A stretch of 64,000 bases of DNA from an uncultured Tateyamaria sp. (lineage in GTDB: Bacteria > Pseudomonadota > Alphaproteobacteria > Rhodobacterales > Rhodobacteraceae), in assembly GCF_947496075.1 (NCBI RefSeq), contig NZ_CANMBJ010000002.1:310001-374000 (forward strand), written 5' to 3'. Position 1 is the stretch's first letter; each line of letters starts with the position of its first letter. The notes below the pieces were generated by a model, which had not been told where the DNA came from, did no database searches, and saw only the letters and a program-made list of their open reading frames with translations. Both the position numbers and the translations under genes were made by a program. Shown here piece after piece: positions 1-8,836 of this stretch.

Positions 1-691
1 CGGAACAGATCAGGTGCTGGTATACTTCGCGCGGGAAGACCCCGTCGCAATCCCAGGCGAGCTTCAGGATGCGACAATTGTCCAAACCGTCGAAACCGAT
101 ACCAAAGAGGATCTAGCAGTTGTTGTTGGAACGGATGGGGCCGATGTCATCGTCGACAATCCATCTGAAACCGTAATCGATCTGTCGGCCGGTGGTTCGG
201 ACTTCGTTCTTTTGACTTTGGATGGGGCGAGCGACGGTTACAATCAAATCTTGAATTTCACAGCGGGCTCAGCCGAAGGAAGCGACATACTGGCATTCCG
301 GTACGAAGACGGAATCGAAAGCGGTCCGCGCGGTCAGGGCGTGGAAACCCTTGCAGAAGGCGCTGCCCTTGGGGCCGATACCGGTTTCGTCATATTCACG
401 ACCGAGTTGGCAATCACATCATCATACGAAGAGATCGCAAGTTCGGGTCTTCAAGCCGATGAATTGTCCGAACTACTGACGGCCGCAGACGCTTTGGAGG
501 GCGGCGACGACGGTTTGGTTGTTATGGCGGTTTCGAACGGTGACGATACGCTCGTGTTCGGCGTCGATCTTGACGAAAGCGCACCCGATGCCGATCGGGT
601 CGTGGATTTGGCCTATCTGGAAAACGTCGCAACCCAAGACCTGACAGCTGATAACCTTTTCGACTTCAGTTCAGTAGCAGCCAACACCTAA
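1..691 (+). CDS. C-terminal end of a large secreted, RTX/adhesin-like protein (partial)
   Basis: The frame is open from the left edge (first full codon at base 2), so the N-terminus lies outside the window. The visible 229 or so residues are strongly acidic with few cysteines or lysines and read like the C-terminal secretion region of a type I substrate. Around residues 35-50 there is a degenerate calcium-repeat-like stretch (GTDGADVIVDNPSE), followed by an aspartate-rich segment (DLSAGGSDFVLL). The last residues are DNLFDFSSVAANT, a hydrophobic and small-residue tail typical of C-terminal type I signals. The next genes encode SapC, a TolC-like protein, an ABC transporter and a HlyD-type adaptor, so this is the likely cargo. 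The whole protein and its repeats cannot be judged from the fragment. Confidence 0.6.
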   Translation, partial: GTDQVLVYFAREDPVAIPGELQDATIVQTVETDTKEDLAVVVGTDGADVIVDNPSETVIDLSAGGSDFVLLTLDGASDGYNQILNFTAGSAEGSDILAFRYEDGIESGPRGQGVETLAEGAALGADTGFVIFTTELAITSSYEEIASSGLQADELSELLTAADALEGGDDGLVVMAVSNGDDTLVFGVDLDESAPDADRVVDLAYLENVATQDLTADNLFDFSSVAANT

Positions 692-751
692 TCGAACTGC
701 GGCAAGGGCCAAGCACATGTGTGCTTGGCCCGGTTTGAAGGACGCATATTG

Positions 752-1531
752 ATGCCATTTGAAAAGTTAGTGCCCGTTGATGCTCATCTGCAAGGCATGT
801 GTTGGCAAAGGTTTAAGGATTACAGCTTTGCAAAAGATGATCTGGGCAAAGCGATTGTCGCGGCGGAAGCGGGATTGGTTGCGAGCTTTGCTCCGTTTCT
901 TTTCCAGCGCACCGGCGATGAATACATACCTTATGCGCTGTTCTCGCTGTCAGGGACGGGCAATGCCTTTGTCTCACCGGATGGCGTTTGGAAAGGTACC
1001 TATGTTCCCGCCCGAATGCGCAGCGATCCCTTCTATCTGATGGGGCGCGGCTATGCGGCGATAATATCGGTTCGAAACGACGCCGTTCTGAAGCACTCCA
1101 ATGGCGCGTCCGAAAATCTGCCGTTTCTGACCGAAACCGGAAACCTGACGCCCCCGATCAGACAGGTTTTTCGTTTCTTGAAGCAGCTTGAGGAAGAAAC
1201 AGAAAAGACGCAGCGGCTGGTGATGAAGGTCGCACGAATGGGGCTTCTGAAACCCTACGAACACCGAACTTTCACACGAAACGACCGCAACCAGCTTTTC
1301 ATTGTGGACTTCAAAAAGGTACATGAAAACAAAGAAATACAGGAGTTTATTTCGAAAGATGTATCGGTGCATGGGCTGCTTCAAGCGCACGCCATTTCGC
1401 TGGCGCAGGTGAACCGATTACATGCTGCCGAAGCCAACCGCGCGGCCGCGGGCCGTGGACATATCACCGCTCCGAAAGATGTCAGCGGGTTTCTCTCTGC
1501 GCTTGGCGATGCGCTGGAGTTGGAGAGCTGA
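752..1531 (+). CDS. SapC family protein
   Basis: A 259-residue protein of the SapC family (Pfam SapC), recognised from the N-terminal pattern FEKLVPVDAHLQGMCW, the FAPFLFQR segment and the RMRSDPFYL motif around residue 95. Family members are named after a Campylobacter S-layer-associated gene, but their biochemical role is not settled. An in-frame GTG at 719 would add 11 residues. The ATG at 752 is preferred because AAGGA lies 9 bases upstream (738-742). No signal peptide or membrane helix is seen, so it is probably cytoplasmic. It ends one base before the TolC-like gene and lies between a secreted-protein gene and its type I exporter. That suggests a role in folding, recognition or export of that cargo; this part is inference. 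Confidence 0.8.
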   Translation: MPFEKLVPVDAHLQGMCWQRFKDYSFAKDDLGKAIVAAEAGLVASFAPFLFQRTGDEYIPYALFSLSGTGNAFVSPDGVWKGTYVPARMRSDPFYLMGRGYAAIISVRNDAVLKHSNGASENLPFLTETGNLTPPIRQVFRFLKQLEEETEKTQRLVMKVARMGLLKPYEHRTFTRNDRNQLFIVDFKKVHENKEIQEFISKDVSVHGLLQAHAISLAQVNRLHAAEANRAAAGRGHITAPKDVSGFLSALGDALELES

Positions 1532-1532
1532 A

Positions 1533-2954
1533 ATGATGACGATCTCCAGACTGATGTTGCCTTTGATCGTTTTACTTGCCGCGTGCCAGTCGACTTACGA
1601 TCAAGGTTTGGCCGCAGCGGAACAAATCGTAGCGGATATTGGTGTCGAACCTGCGTCAGGGGTGTCCAGGCCGGCGGCGGATGTTCCGATGAGTGTGTCG
1701 TTTCAAAACAGCGCGTTCCGCCAGACGATCCGTGATGCGGTACTGAGCTTTCCCTCACTTTCCGGCCAGCAGGCCGGAATACAGTCAGCCGTCGCGCAGA
1801 TGGATGCGGTCGTTGGAAATTTGCGTCCACAACTGATTTCAGAGCTTGATGCAGGGCAAACTTTGGTTGGCGGCGATGACGAAGCTGTCGCAGGTGTATC
1901 TCTGACTGCGCGGCAGCTTGTCTTTGACGGGGCGACAACAAAAAGACAGATCGCTCAGGCGCGTATCAATCAGCTTCGGCAAAGTTTTGCGTTGGATGGC
2001 CTGCTGTCCAGCCTTTCACAGCAAATGGTGTTAGCGTGGTTGAACCTGTGGCAACAGACACAGCTAGAGCGCTTGGCGAAAGAGGACGTCAGTGCCCATC
2101 AAGAGTTCCTTGATCGCACCCAAGCGCGTGCGTCCGGTGGTGTTGTTGCTCCAAGCGACGTGCTGCCAGCCCGCAGCCGTTTGGCCGATGCCAACGTCAG
2201 GTTGGCCCGGACGCAGGCTGCAGTCGGGCAAGCCGTGGCGAACTTCACAGTGTTGATTGGGCCCGCGCCGGCGACAATTGCCTTCCCGCCGACGTTGCCC
2301 CACTTAAGTGCTGATGCCGCGCGAAAAAAAGTTCCGCAAAGCAGCCAGCTCACGATGGTTCGATTGCAGTTGTCGCGCGCAATCAGTCAACGGGACGTGG
2401 TTGTGTCGCAGCGCTACCCAGAGGTTTTTGTGGATTTGACGGGTTCCCGGGACGGCATCTTGGGAGGGGGGCCAGACCATGATGTTTCTATCGGGTTTTC
2501 GGTCGAGCATGATTTTTCGACAGGCGGGCAGCAGAGTGCGCGAGAACGTGAAGCGCAGAGTGGCATTTCTTCGGCACGAGCTGTCGTCGAAGAAGCGGAA
2601 CTTCAACTTGGTCAATCGCTTGAAACCGCGCTGGCAAACCGCGAAGCGGCACGGGTAGAAGTTGATGCTTCAGCTACCGCCGCCCGTTCAAACAGGGAAA
2701 ACCTCGACGTTGTTCGGGAGCAATTCGCAATCGGTCGTCGCAGCATAGTTGAAATCCTCGATGCACAGCGAGATCTTAGCCAGGCCTTGTCCAACGAAGT
2801 GACCGCGCGGGCTCGGCAGGTGGAAATCGAACTTGAGATACTGACACTCACCGGCGATTTGGCCCCTGTGTTTGGGATCGACTACGATCCGTATTCGGCA
2901 GTTCTGAACGGAAATGATCTGACCGTCGGGCCACCACTGTCCATTGATCAATAA
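1533..2954 (+). CDS. TolC-family outer membrane lipoprotein (type I secretion)
   Basis: A 473-residue outer membrane efflux protein of the TolC/OEP family, the trimeric outer membrane exit duct for type I secretion. The start ATG (1533, with a second at 1536) follows the SapC stop at once, with GGAG 7 bases upstream. The N-terminus is a lipoprotein signal with lipobox LAAC at about residue 19, so it is expected to be lipid-anchored. Two long helical repeats rich in Gln, Ala, Arg and Glu fill the rest, for example LRPQLISELDAGQT near residue 100 and FAIGRRSIVEILDAQRDL near residue 400; the latter is a hallmark of the second OEP repeat. It is part of the operon with the ABC transporter and the adaptor. 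A frame open upstream to 1422 overlaps SapC and is not used. Confidence 0.88.
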   Translation: MMTISRLMLPLIVLLAACQSTYDQGLAAAEQIVADIGVEPASGVSRPAADVPMSVSFQNSAFRQTIRDAVLSFPSLSGQQAGIQSAVAQMDAVVGNLRPQLISELDAGQTLVGGDDEAVAGVSLTARQLVFDGATTKRQIAQARINQLRQSFALDGLLSSLSQQMVLAWLNLWQQTQLERLAKEDVSAHQEFLDRTQARASGGVVAPSDVLPARSRLADANVRLARTQAAVGQAVANFTVLIGPAPATIAFPPTLPHLSADAARKKVPQSSQLTMVRLQLSRAISQRDVVVSQRYPEVFVDLTGSRDGILGGGPDHDVSIGFSVEHDFSTGGQQSAREREAQSGISSARAVVEEAELQLGQSLETALANREAARVEVDASATAARSNRENLDVVREQFAIGRRSIVEILDAQRDLSQALSNEVTARARQVEIELEILTLTGDLAPVFGIDYDPYSAVLNGNDLTVGPPLSIDQ

Positions 2955-2972
2955 GCTAGCGAAGGCAAAATC

Positions 2973-5141
2973 ATGTCAGTGTCAGAGCCGCAATCCAAGA
3001 AGAAAGCCATAACGCTTCTGGACGCAGATTCACTGGTGAACTGCCTTGTGGCAGCGGCTCGGGAGTTTGGCCAATCCTTGTCGCCAGCGTCAGTTCACGC
3101 GTATCGTGCCGGTTTGAATCCCGAATTTACGTTGGAAGACATAGTCGATTTGGCAGAACGATTGGGGTTTGTCGCAGGCCTTGGCGAGTTGGCGCCAGAA
3201 CGCTTGGACAAGGATCTGTTCCCGGCAGTCCTGTTCGGCCAGTCCGGCCGAGCGGTTCTGGTAACAGACCTTCGCAAGGATGACTTTGTCGTATTGGACC
3301 CGACAATTTCGGATAGCGAAGCGGGCCTTGTCACACGTGAGCGTCTTGCATCCGCTTATGGGAACAACGTCCTGTTTCTTAGGCGACGCAATGGCGTCAA
3401 CAACGTCGAAAGCGTTAGCGACCGAGCGTTTCATTGGTTTTGGTCAACCATTTTTGATAACAAATGGGCTTATACTCAAGTGCTAATGGCAGCGGCTATC
3501 TCAAACGTGCTTGGGTTAGCCACGTCCATCTTCATTATGGTCGTCTACGACCGAGTTTTGCCAAATGAGGCGTTTGACTCGCTCATAGCGCTCACGGTCG
3601 GTATCGGTGTTGCGTTACTCTTTGACTTCTCCATAAAGTCTCTGCGCGCGGGCTTTATCGATCGTGCAGGGCAAAAGGCGGATCTCGTGATCGGTCGCCT
3701 GATCTTCGAGCAACTTTTGGACATGCAGATGCGCGCCAAGCGTGGATCGACCGGGGCGATAGCCAATGCGATGCGTGAATTCGAAACGCTGCGCGAATTC
3801 ACGACATCCGCCACACTTGTTGGCGTCATAGACTTACCGTTCATCGCCCTGTTCATTTTCGTCATCAGTCTGGTCGGTGGACCACTTGCGCTGGTTCCGG
3901 CGATTGCTGTGCCGCTTGTCTTGGTCATCGGGGTTGCCGTGCAACCCGTCATGAGCCGAATGGCGGATCGGAGCCATTCGGAGAACCAAACAAAACAATC
4001 GGTTTTGGTTGAAACTGTGTCCGGTTTGGAGACAATCAAAACGGTAGGTGCGGCGGCAGTTATGCGACAGCGATGGGATCGAGCACTGACCCATCAGTCT
4101 GGTTACTCTTCCAAATCCCGTGCTGTTTCCCAGTTTGCGTTGAACGCAACGGCGTTCGCTCAGCAAGCAGCGCAAGTCTTGATCGTGTTTTATGGCGTCT
4201 TTCTCATCACCGCCGGTGAAGTGAGCATGGGTGCGCTCATAGCGTGCGTAATCCTGACAGGTCGCACGCTTGCACCGCTCGCCCAGCTCGCTCAAATCAT
4301 GTCGCGTTTCAGTCAAGCCAAGGCATCCTTCCGCTCCATAAATGAGCTGATGCAGCAACCCACCGAAAACCATCCCGCGCGGAACTGGCTTTCTCGTCCG
4401 CGTCTTGCAGGCAAGATCGAGTTTCGCGACGTCTTGTTTCGCTATCCGGAGGAAAAAATACCCAGCCTGAACAAGTTGTCGTTTCAGATCGAAGCCGGTG
4501 AGAAGATTGCCATCATGGGTAAGGTGGGGTCCGGCAAGAGCACAATTGGACGACTGATCACCGGTCTTTATTCAGCGGATGAAGGTCAGGTTCTGATTGA
4601 TGACACGGATGTTACACATATCGCGCCGCACGACCTCCGAAACGGTATTGGATCACTCTTGCAAGACATCTGGCTGTTCAGTGGTACAGTCAGGGAAAAC
4701 ATCGCCGTCGGGGCCATTCGTGCCAGCGATGACGCGATACTCGAAGCAGCAAGACAAGCTGGGGTGAGCGACTTTGTATCGCGTCATCCGCTTGGTTTCG
4801 ACCTGCGGATTTCCGAACGTGGGGATAAGCTTTCTGGCGGGCAGCGTCAGTCCATCGCATTGGCGCGCGCGCTTGTGGGACGCAAGCCAATCCTGTTCTT
4901 GGATGAGCCGACAAGCGCCATGGACGTTCAGTCTGAGGCCACTTTTATCTCTCGCCTTGCCGATACTGCAGCAGATTGCACGCTGGTCCTGGTGACACAC
5001 CGAACCGCCATGTTGGAAGCGGTCGACCGCGTGCTTGTTCTTGAAAACGGGCATATAGTCTTTGATGGCCCGAAGGAAGCTTTGTTGCGCCAGAAAATGC
5101 GCTCGAGGAATGGACCTGTTGTGTTGTCAAATGCGGGGTGA
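2973..5141 (+). CDS. Type I secretion ABC transporter, LapB/HlyB type with C39-like domain
   Basis: A 722-residue inner membrane ABC transporter that energises type I export. Residues 1-135 form a C39-peptidase-like domain. The expected catalytic histidine region reads KDDFVVLDP, with no His, so it is probably a non-cleaving recognition domain as in HlyB and LapB. Residues of about 160-430 hold the membrane helices. The ATPase domain has Walker A GKVGSGKS near residue 515, the signature LSGGQRQS near 618 and Walker B ILFLDEPTSAMD near 640. It lies 18 bases after the TolC-like gene and its end overlaps the adaptor gene. The neighbours make it the exporter of the acidic protein that ends at 691. 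Confidence 0.93.
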   Translation: MSVSEPQSKKKAITLLDADSLVNCLVAAAREFGQSLSPASVHAYRAGLNPEFTLEDIVDLAERLGFVAGLGELAPERLDKDLFPAVLFGQSGRAVLVTDLRKDDFVVLDPTISDSEAGLVTRERLASAYGNNVLFLRRRNGVNNVESVSDRAFHWFWSTIFDNKWAYTQVLMAAAISNVLGLATSIFIMVVYDRVLPNEAFDSLIALTVGIGVALLFDFSIKSLRAGFIDRAGQKADLVIGRLIFEQLLDMQMRAKRGSTGAIANAMREFETLREFTTSATLVGVIDLPFIALFIFVISLVGGPLALVPAIAVPLVLVIGVAVQPVMSRMADRSHSENQTKQSVLVETVSGLETIKTVGAAAVMRQRWDRALTHQSGYSSKSRAVSQFALNATAFAQQAAQVLIVFYGVFLITAGEVSMGALIACVILTGRTLAPLAQLAQIMSRFSQAKASFRSINELMQQPTENHPARNWLSRPRLAGKIEFRDVLFRYPEEKIPSLNKLSFQIEAGEKIAIMGKVGSGKSTIGRLITGLYSADEGQVLIDDTDVTHIAPHDLRNGIGSLLQDIWLFSGTVRENIAVGAIRASDDAILEAARQAGVSDFVSRHPLGFDLRISERGDKLSGGQRQSIALARALVGRKPILFLDEPTSAMDVQSEATFISRLADTAADCTLVLVTHRTAMLEAVDRVLVLENGHIVFDGPKEALLRQKMRSRNGPVVLSNAG

Positions 5142-6438
5142 CGACACGTTCATAAACCTTATGAAACAGAGGCGGTACAATCGCAGTTTTCGCGGTTCCG
5201 TACTTTTGTTTTCCATCCTGCTTTTCTTCGTCTTCGCCTTTTTTTGGGCGGCAAGAACGGAAATTGACGATGTCACGCGAACAGACGGTCGGGTAGTTCC
5301 AAGCAGCACTCTCCAGGTTGTTCAGGCACCGGACGGCGGCGCGGTGAACGCTGTTCTGGTACGCGAGGGCGATTTGGTCGAAACCGATGTTCTGCTCATG
5401 AAGATGGACCAAACTCAGTTTGCGGGACACTTGGATCAAGAGCGTCAACAGGCCTTTGCACTCAGAGCGCGCCTTGTTCGATTGCGGAGTGAAGTTGAAC
5501 GACGCGACCTGGTTTTCCCCGAAGAGCTTGAGCGATACGCACCAGAATTGATTGCCTCGGAACGCGCCCTCTACGATGCCAGACAGATTGAACTCGCCGC
5601 AGAGATCGATGTGCTCGGTGTCCAGCGGTTACTGCAACTGGAGGCCTTGGAGGAAGCGGAAAATCTTCTTTTTTCAGCGCGGAACACAATGCGTTTGGTC
5701 AATCAGCAACTTCGCACCATTGAGCCATTGGTTGAAAGCGGTCTTGAGCCACAAACATCGCTTTTGCAGCTTCAGATTCAAATGAGTGAGTGGGAGGGGC
5801 GGCTCGCTCAAGCTTCGTCACAAGTGGTGCAAGAAAGGGCGCGGATCGAGGAGATTGATCAGAGGATCGCTGCCATGGACGTGCGGTACCAGTCGGAAGC
5901 ACTGGAAGACCTGAACCGCACAACGAGCGAACTGGCTGGTCTCAACCCGATGTTTGCCATCCTCGAACAGAGATTGCGTGAAACCGAGATCCGGTCGCCT
6001 ATACCGGGAATAATCAACCAGGTGTTCGTTTCCCCGCACGGTGGCATCGTGGCCGCAGGCGCAGAACTTCTCGAAATTGTCCCGATCGAAGACAGCCTGT
6101 TGGTTCAGGCATACGTGCAGCCATCTGATATCGCCTTCTTGCACGTCGGGCAGCGCGTGAACGTAAAGATCACGGCTTACGATTTCTCGAGATACGGAGC
6201 ACTTGAGGGGCAAGTGGATAGGATTAGCGCAGGGCCTTCAATACATCCTGAACGCGACGAGAGTGTATTCGTCGTGGATGTATCGACGAAAAACCAATTG
6301 AAAGACGCAGCCGATCAACCGCTGCCGATTGTTCCTGGCATGGTGGCAGAAGTCGAGTTGGTTTCGGGTCAGAAGTCAGTCCTAGACTATATCTTTCAGC
6401 CTGTCGTGCGCGTCAAAGATCGAGCTTTTCGCGACTAG
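5131..6438 (+). CDS. HlyD/LapC-family type I secretion membrane fusion protein
   Basis: A periplasmic adaptor that links the inner membrane ABC transporter to the TolC-like duct. It has a short cytoplasmic N-terminus, one membrane helix (GSVLLFSILLFFVFAFFWAA, about residues 20-40), a first half of the lipoyl domain (LQVVQAPDGGAVNAVLVREG), a long coiled coil rich in Glu, Gln, Arg and Leu, the second half-lipoyl segment (IPGIINQVFVSPHGG) and a beta-barrel region ending near VSGQKSVLDYIFQPV. The start is uncertain. ATG 5131 overlaps the transporter stop by 11 bases and is used here, giving 435 residues. ATG 5161 is an equally good start, and none has a clear ribosome binding site, so translational coupling is likely. 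Confidence 0.9.
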   Translation: MRGDDTFINLMKQRRYNRSFRGSVLLFSILLFFVFAFFWAARTEIDDVTRTDGRVVPSSTLQVVQAPDGGAVNAVLVREGDLVETDVLLMKMDQTQFAGHLDQERQQAFALRARLVRLRSEVERRDLVFPEELERYAPELIASERALYDARQIELAAEIDVLGVQRLLQLEALEEAENLLFSARNTMRLVNQQLRTIEPLVESGLEPQTSLLQLQIQMSEWEGRLAQASSQVVQERARIEEIDQRIAAMDVRYQSEALEDLNRTTSELAGLNPMFAILEQRLRETEIRSPIPGIINQVFVSPHGGIVAAGAELLEIVPIEDSLLVQAYVQPSDIAFLHVGQRVNVKITAYDFSRYGALEGQVDRISAGPSIHPERDESVFVVDVSTKNQLKDAADQPLPIVPGMVAEVELVSGQKSVLDYIFQPVVRVKDRAFRD

Positions 6439-6448
6439 GCGCCATCCG

Positions 6449-6460
6449 TTGTCATGACAA
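6449..6460. promoter_or_regulatory. Perfect 12-bp palindrome after the secretion operon
   Basis: TTGTCATGACAA is a perfect palindrome, 11 bases after the adaptor stop and about 210 bases before the next start. It could be an operator for the gene at 6673. Nothing else supports this. Confidence 0.25.
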
Positions 6461-6672
6461 ACGCGACGGCGCTGTCCAGAATTGTTTCAATCATGCGTGA
6501 CTGGCGCCACATCTGCGGTTGTTAGGCTCTGGTTCGTCGACTGCACAAACGGGTGTGGATTTTAAAATAATCATATTGACTTTTTTTGAAGGATTGTCAG
6601 AGTAATGCAATACGCTGTCGTCCAGTCGATAAATCGTCTTGACAGCGAAAACCGGATTTAGGACGTGACGCG

Positions 6673-7635
6673 ATGGTCGAGCATGATGAACCCCCAGCAG
6701 ACGGAGCATTTGTCGCGATCTGTTTCATTGGTGTAGTTGTCGGGTTCACGGCGATGGTCTTGTGGCTGTTTATCGGTGTATTCGTGTATTCCAAGCCCTT
6801 TTGGATTGCCTTTCCTCTGTACATGGCGTTTGGGGCAGTCGGCGCTTTGGCCACGTCTCTGCTGATCGCATACAGAGCGGGAGCGGTTGACGACTCTTCA
6901 GTTGCCTCTCGTCAGAACCTTTCCGGTGACAGACGCGCGTCGACGGACCGCGGAAGTTTGTGCATGGTCGGCGGCAACGGTCATGATGGACCCCGGCGGC
7001 GCGTCATCGCTTCACAAAAAATTCATTATGATGAAAAATTGGCCAAACGCCTTGGTGCCAACCTTTGTGATGCTTCAATCGGTGACAGGTCCGACAACGA
7101 CGCCGAAGAGACATTTGTCAAACCTTCGCCAAGCGTGTCTTTGTCCGACAAGTTGTTTGATCCCAAGCGGCACGCGAGCCAAAGATCATTTTGGACGGCT
7201 GACACAGCCGTTGCCTACTTCGGTGGGCCAGGCCTTGACAACTTTCCGGACATCTCAAGCTGGGCAAATCAAAACCGCGAAGCTCTTGTTACGCTGTCAC
7301 CGGGAGAGGCAAACTGGAATGTCATCCAAAGTTTGCTTGATGAGACAAGCTTGTGCTTCGTGGACTCTGACGCGATGGGCGATCTCGAAGATACAGTGGA
7401 TCTTTGCCTAAGGCTGAGGAACTGCGCTCCTGAGGTACATCTTATTCTAATTTCGAGCGAGGTGCGGGGCCACGATCTAACGGCGGAACGAGCGGCTATC
7501 TGTGATGCAACGCTGAAATCACCACTCACGGAGCGTGCCATTGATGCCGGAGTATCTGCTGCAAGCAACAACTTCGTTGAAAAGTTCGTGGCTCCATTCA
7601 GCCCTCTTCGCAAAAAAGGCAACGGTCCAGCCTAG
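6673..7635 (+). CDS. Two-helix membrane protein with receiver-like C-terminal region, unknown function
   Basis: A 320-residue protein that I do not recognise. ATG 6673 has AGGA 9 bases upstream. Residues of about 13-37 and 43-67 are two hydrophobic helices separated by a short loop, so the protein is probably membrane-anchored by a hairpin. A low-complexity polar linker follows. The last 120 residues (TAVAYFGGPGLDNFPDISSW onwards) alternate strands and helices, with LCFVDSDAMGDLEDTVDLC and VHLILISSE. This loosely resembles a CheY-like or flavodoxin-like alpha/beta fold, possibly a degenerate receiver domain. A link to the type I system upstream is possible because the direction is the same, but there is a 234-base gap. 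Family assignment is not possible by eye. Confidence 0.6.
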   Translation: MVEHDEPPADGAFVAICFIGVVVGFTAMVLWLFIGVFVYSKPFWIAFPLYMAFGAVGALATSLLIAYRAGAVDDSSVASRQNLSGDRRASTDRGSLCMVGGNGHDGPRRRVIASQKIHYDEKLAKRLGANLCDASIGDRSDNDAEETFVKPSPSVSLSDKLFDPKRHASQRSFWTADTAVAYFGGPGLDNFPDISSWANQNREALVTLSPGEANWNVIQSLLDETSLCFVDSDAMGDLEDTVDLCLRLRNCAPEVHLILISSEVRGHDLTAERAAICDATLKSPLTERAIDAGVSAASNNFVEKFVAPFSPLRKKGNGPA

Positions 7636-8197
7636 CCCCTCTTTGACTGGCCGAATGCAAATCCAATGCGAAGGGGCGAGTTCCTGCCGTCCGCTGAATC
7701 TACCCCCAAGATAGCACTTAGCGGACGGCAGGGCTTAACTCTCCCGCGTGCGAAACCTTGTCTATCCTCGAACAGTATCAAATAGCTTCGCCGCCGGCGT
7801 CAAGACGCCGATACGCGTTGATGTAGCTGTTTCCTTGCCGTAGACAGAAGTTGGGCTTGCAGGACAAATGAATTTGACGCGAGGTCAGCATTTGATCAGA
7901 TTGACTTTTTTCAGTCAGAAATGTAGCGATTGACACACTGACCGCCATGCTTTTTGAGAGTAAATGCATCAAAAATTGAGACACCGGCGGTGGTAAGGAA
8001 TATTATTAGGACGACAAGGGGACAGAACTTGCGATGGCCAGCCGCCAAGACCGACTTGTAAGACTTAGCTGTCCAAAGAATAAGCAGGTTGTTGCAGCCT
8101 GATGCGTAGGTTGCTGACAATCAAATTACCCAGACTACTTTTCTACTATGCGATCAGAATAGTGTGTTGAGGTTCGGGGCAAGGTCTAAGACATTTT
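7636..8197. other. Non-coding stretch with one strong hairpin
   Basis: No convincing gene is seen in these 562 bases; all open frames are short and lack ribosome binding sites. The only clear structure is the 13-bp inverted repeat at 7683-7732, listed separately. Confidence 0.5.
7683..7732. repeat. 13-bp perfect inverted repeat, 24-base loop
   Basis: CCTGCCGTCCGCT (7683-7695) and AGCGGACGGCAGG (7720-7732) are exact reverse complements. The repeat lies about 50 bases after the stop of the gene at 6673. It has no T-run, so it is either a transcript-end stabilising hairpin, a protein-binding site or a mobile-element remnant. Confidence 0.55.
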
Positions 8198-8512
8198 ATG
8201 AACGATAGCAGTAAAATAACAACGGTTGCGCGTCTCCGTGAACTGCTTGCCACTATGGAACAGGACCTTGGCCTTGAGACACTCAGCGCCAATGAGTTGG
8301 ATGTTCTGTATGTGGTCAGGCTGCTTTGTGATGAGAAAACATCGTCCGTGGCCGAAGCTGCCGACATACGTGCACACGCGATCACACGGCACATGAGCCA
8401 ACCAACTCTCAGTCGGACAGTGAGAGCGCTTATCGAAAAAGGGTATCTTGAAACGGCACCTAACTACAAAGCGAAGCGCTACAGATTGGGTCCGAGCGCC
8501 GCTGAGATCTAA
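8198..8512 (+). CDS. Small MarR-like winged-helix regulator
   Basis: A 104-residue protein consisting of one winged helix-turn-helix domain. The recognition-helix region reads MSQPTLSRTVRALIEKGYLE (about residues 66-85) and is followed by a wing (NYKAKRYRLGPSA). This layout is that of MarR/DUF-type winged helices. It lacks the dimerisation helices of full-length MarR proteins (about 140 residues), so it is either a minimal family member or trimmed. Only a weak AAGG lies upstream. It stands alone, with non-coding DNA on both sides, so no target can be named. Confidence 0.6.
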   Translation: MNDSSKITTVARLRELLATMEQDLGLETLSANELDVLYVVRLLCDEKTSSVAEAADIRAHAITRHMSQPTLSRTVRALIEKGYLETAPNYKAKRYRLGPSAAEI

Positions 8513-8836
8513 GTAGATTAGTCAAAGGAATGACGGTCTTGTGTTTTTGGTTGCTGTCCGAAGTTCATGAGTTTGAGTGGCCTGGGGCGGCGTGTGCCAA
8601 GGCGTAAATTGTCTTAAGGCTCTCCAGTATTGGTTGAACGTGAAGGCAAGACCGAGCGCACTTCTGCGCTTTGTCCAACCCGGCTCAAACCCATCGGAGA
8701 CGTGAGCATGTCGTGTTGTCGAACGGGCCATCGCGGGGCCCAGATCATCCTCAGCCAACTGCTTCAGTCTTGCATGCAAGGCGGAGGGGGCCGCTCTCTT
8801 TTCATGCCCGGGGCCATTTCAGCTTGGGACGATCAC
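8513..8836. other. Non-coding stretch, nothing recognised
   Basis: There are 324 bases between the winged-helix gene and the convergent cytochrome gene. Short frames exist on both strands (for example 8522-8779 minus), but none has a ribosome binding site or a recognisable motif. Confidence 0.4.

Noticed and set aside
14-691. Treating the GTG at 14 as the true start of the first gene
   Set aside because: The frame is open to the left edge, and residues before it (GTDQ) continue the same style, so the gene starts outside the window.
1381-1941. 186-residue minus-strand frame
   Set aside because: Antisense to SapC and the TolC-like gene; Arg/Ser/His-rich mirror composition.
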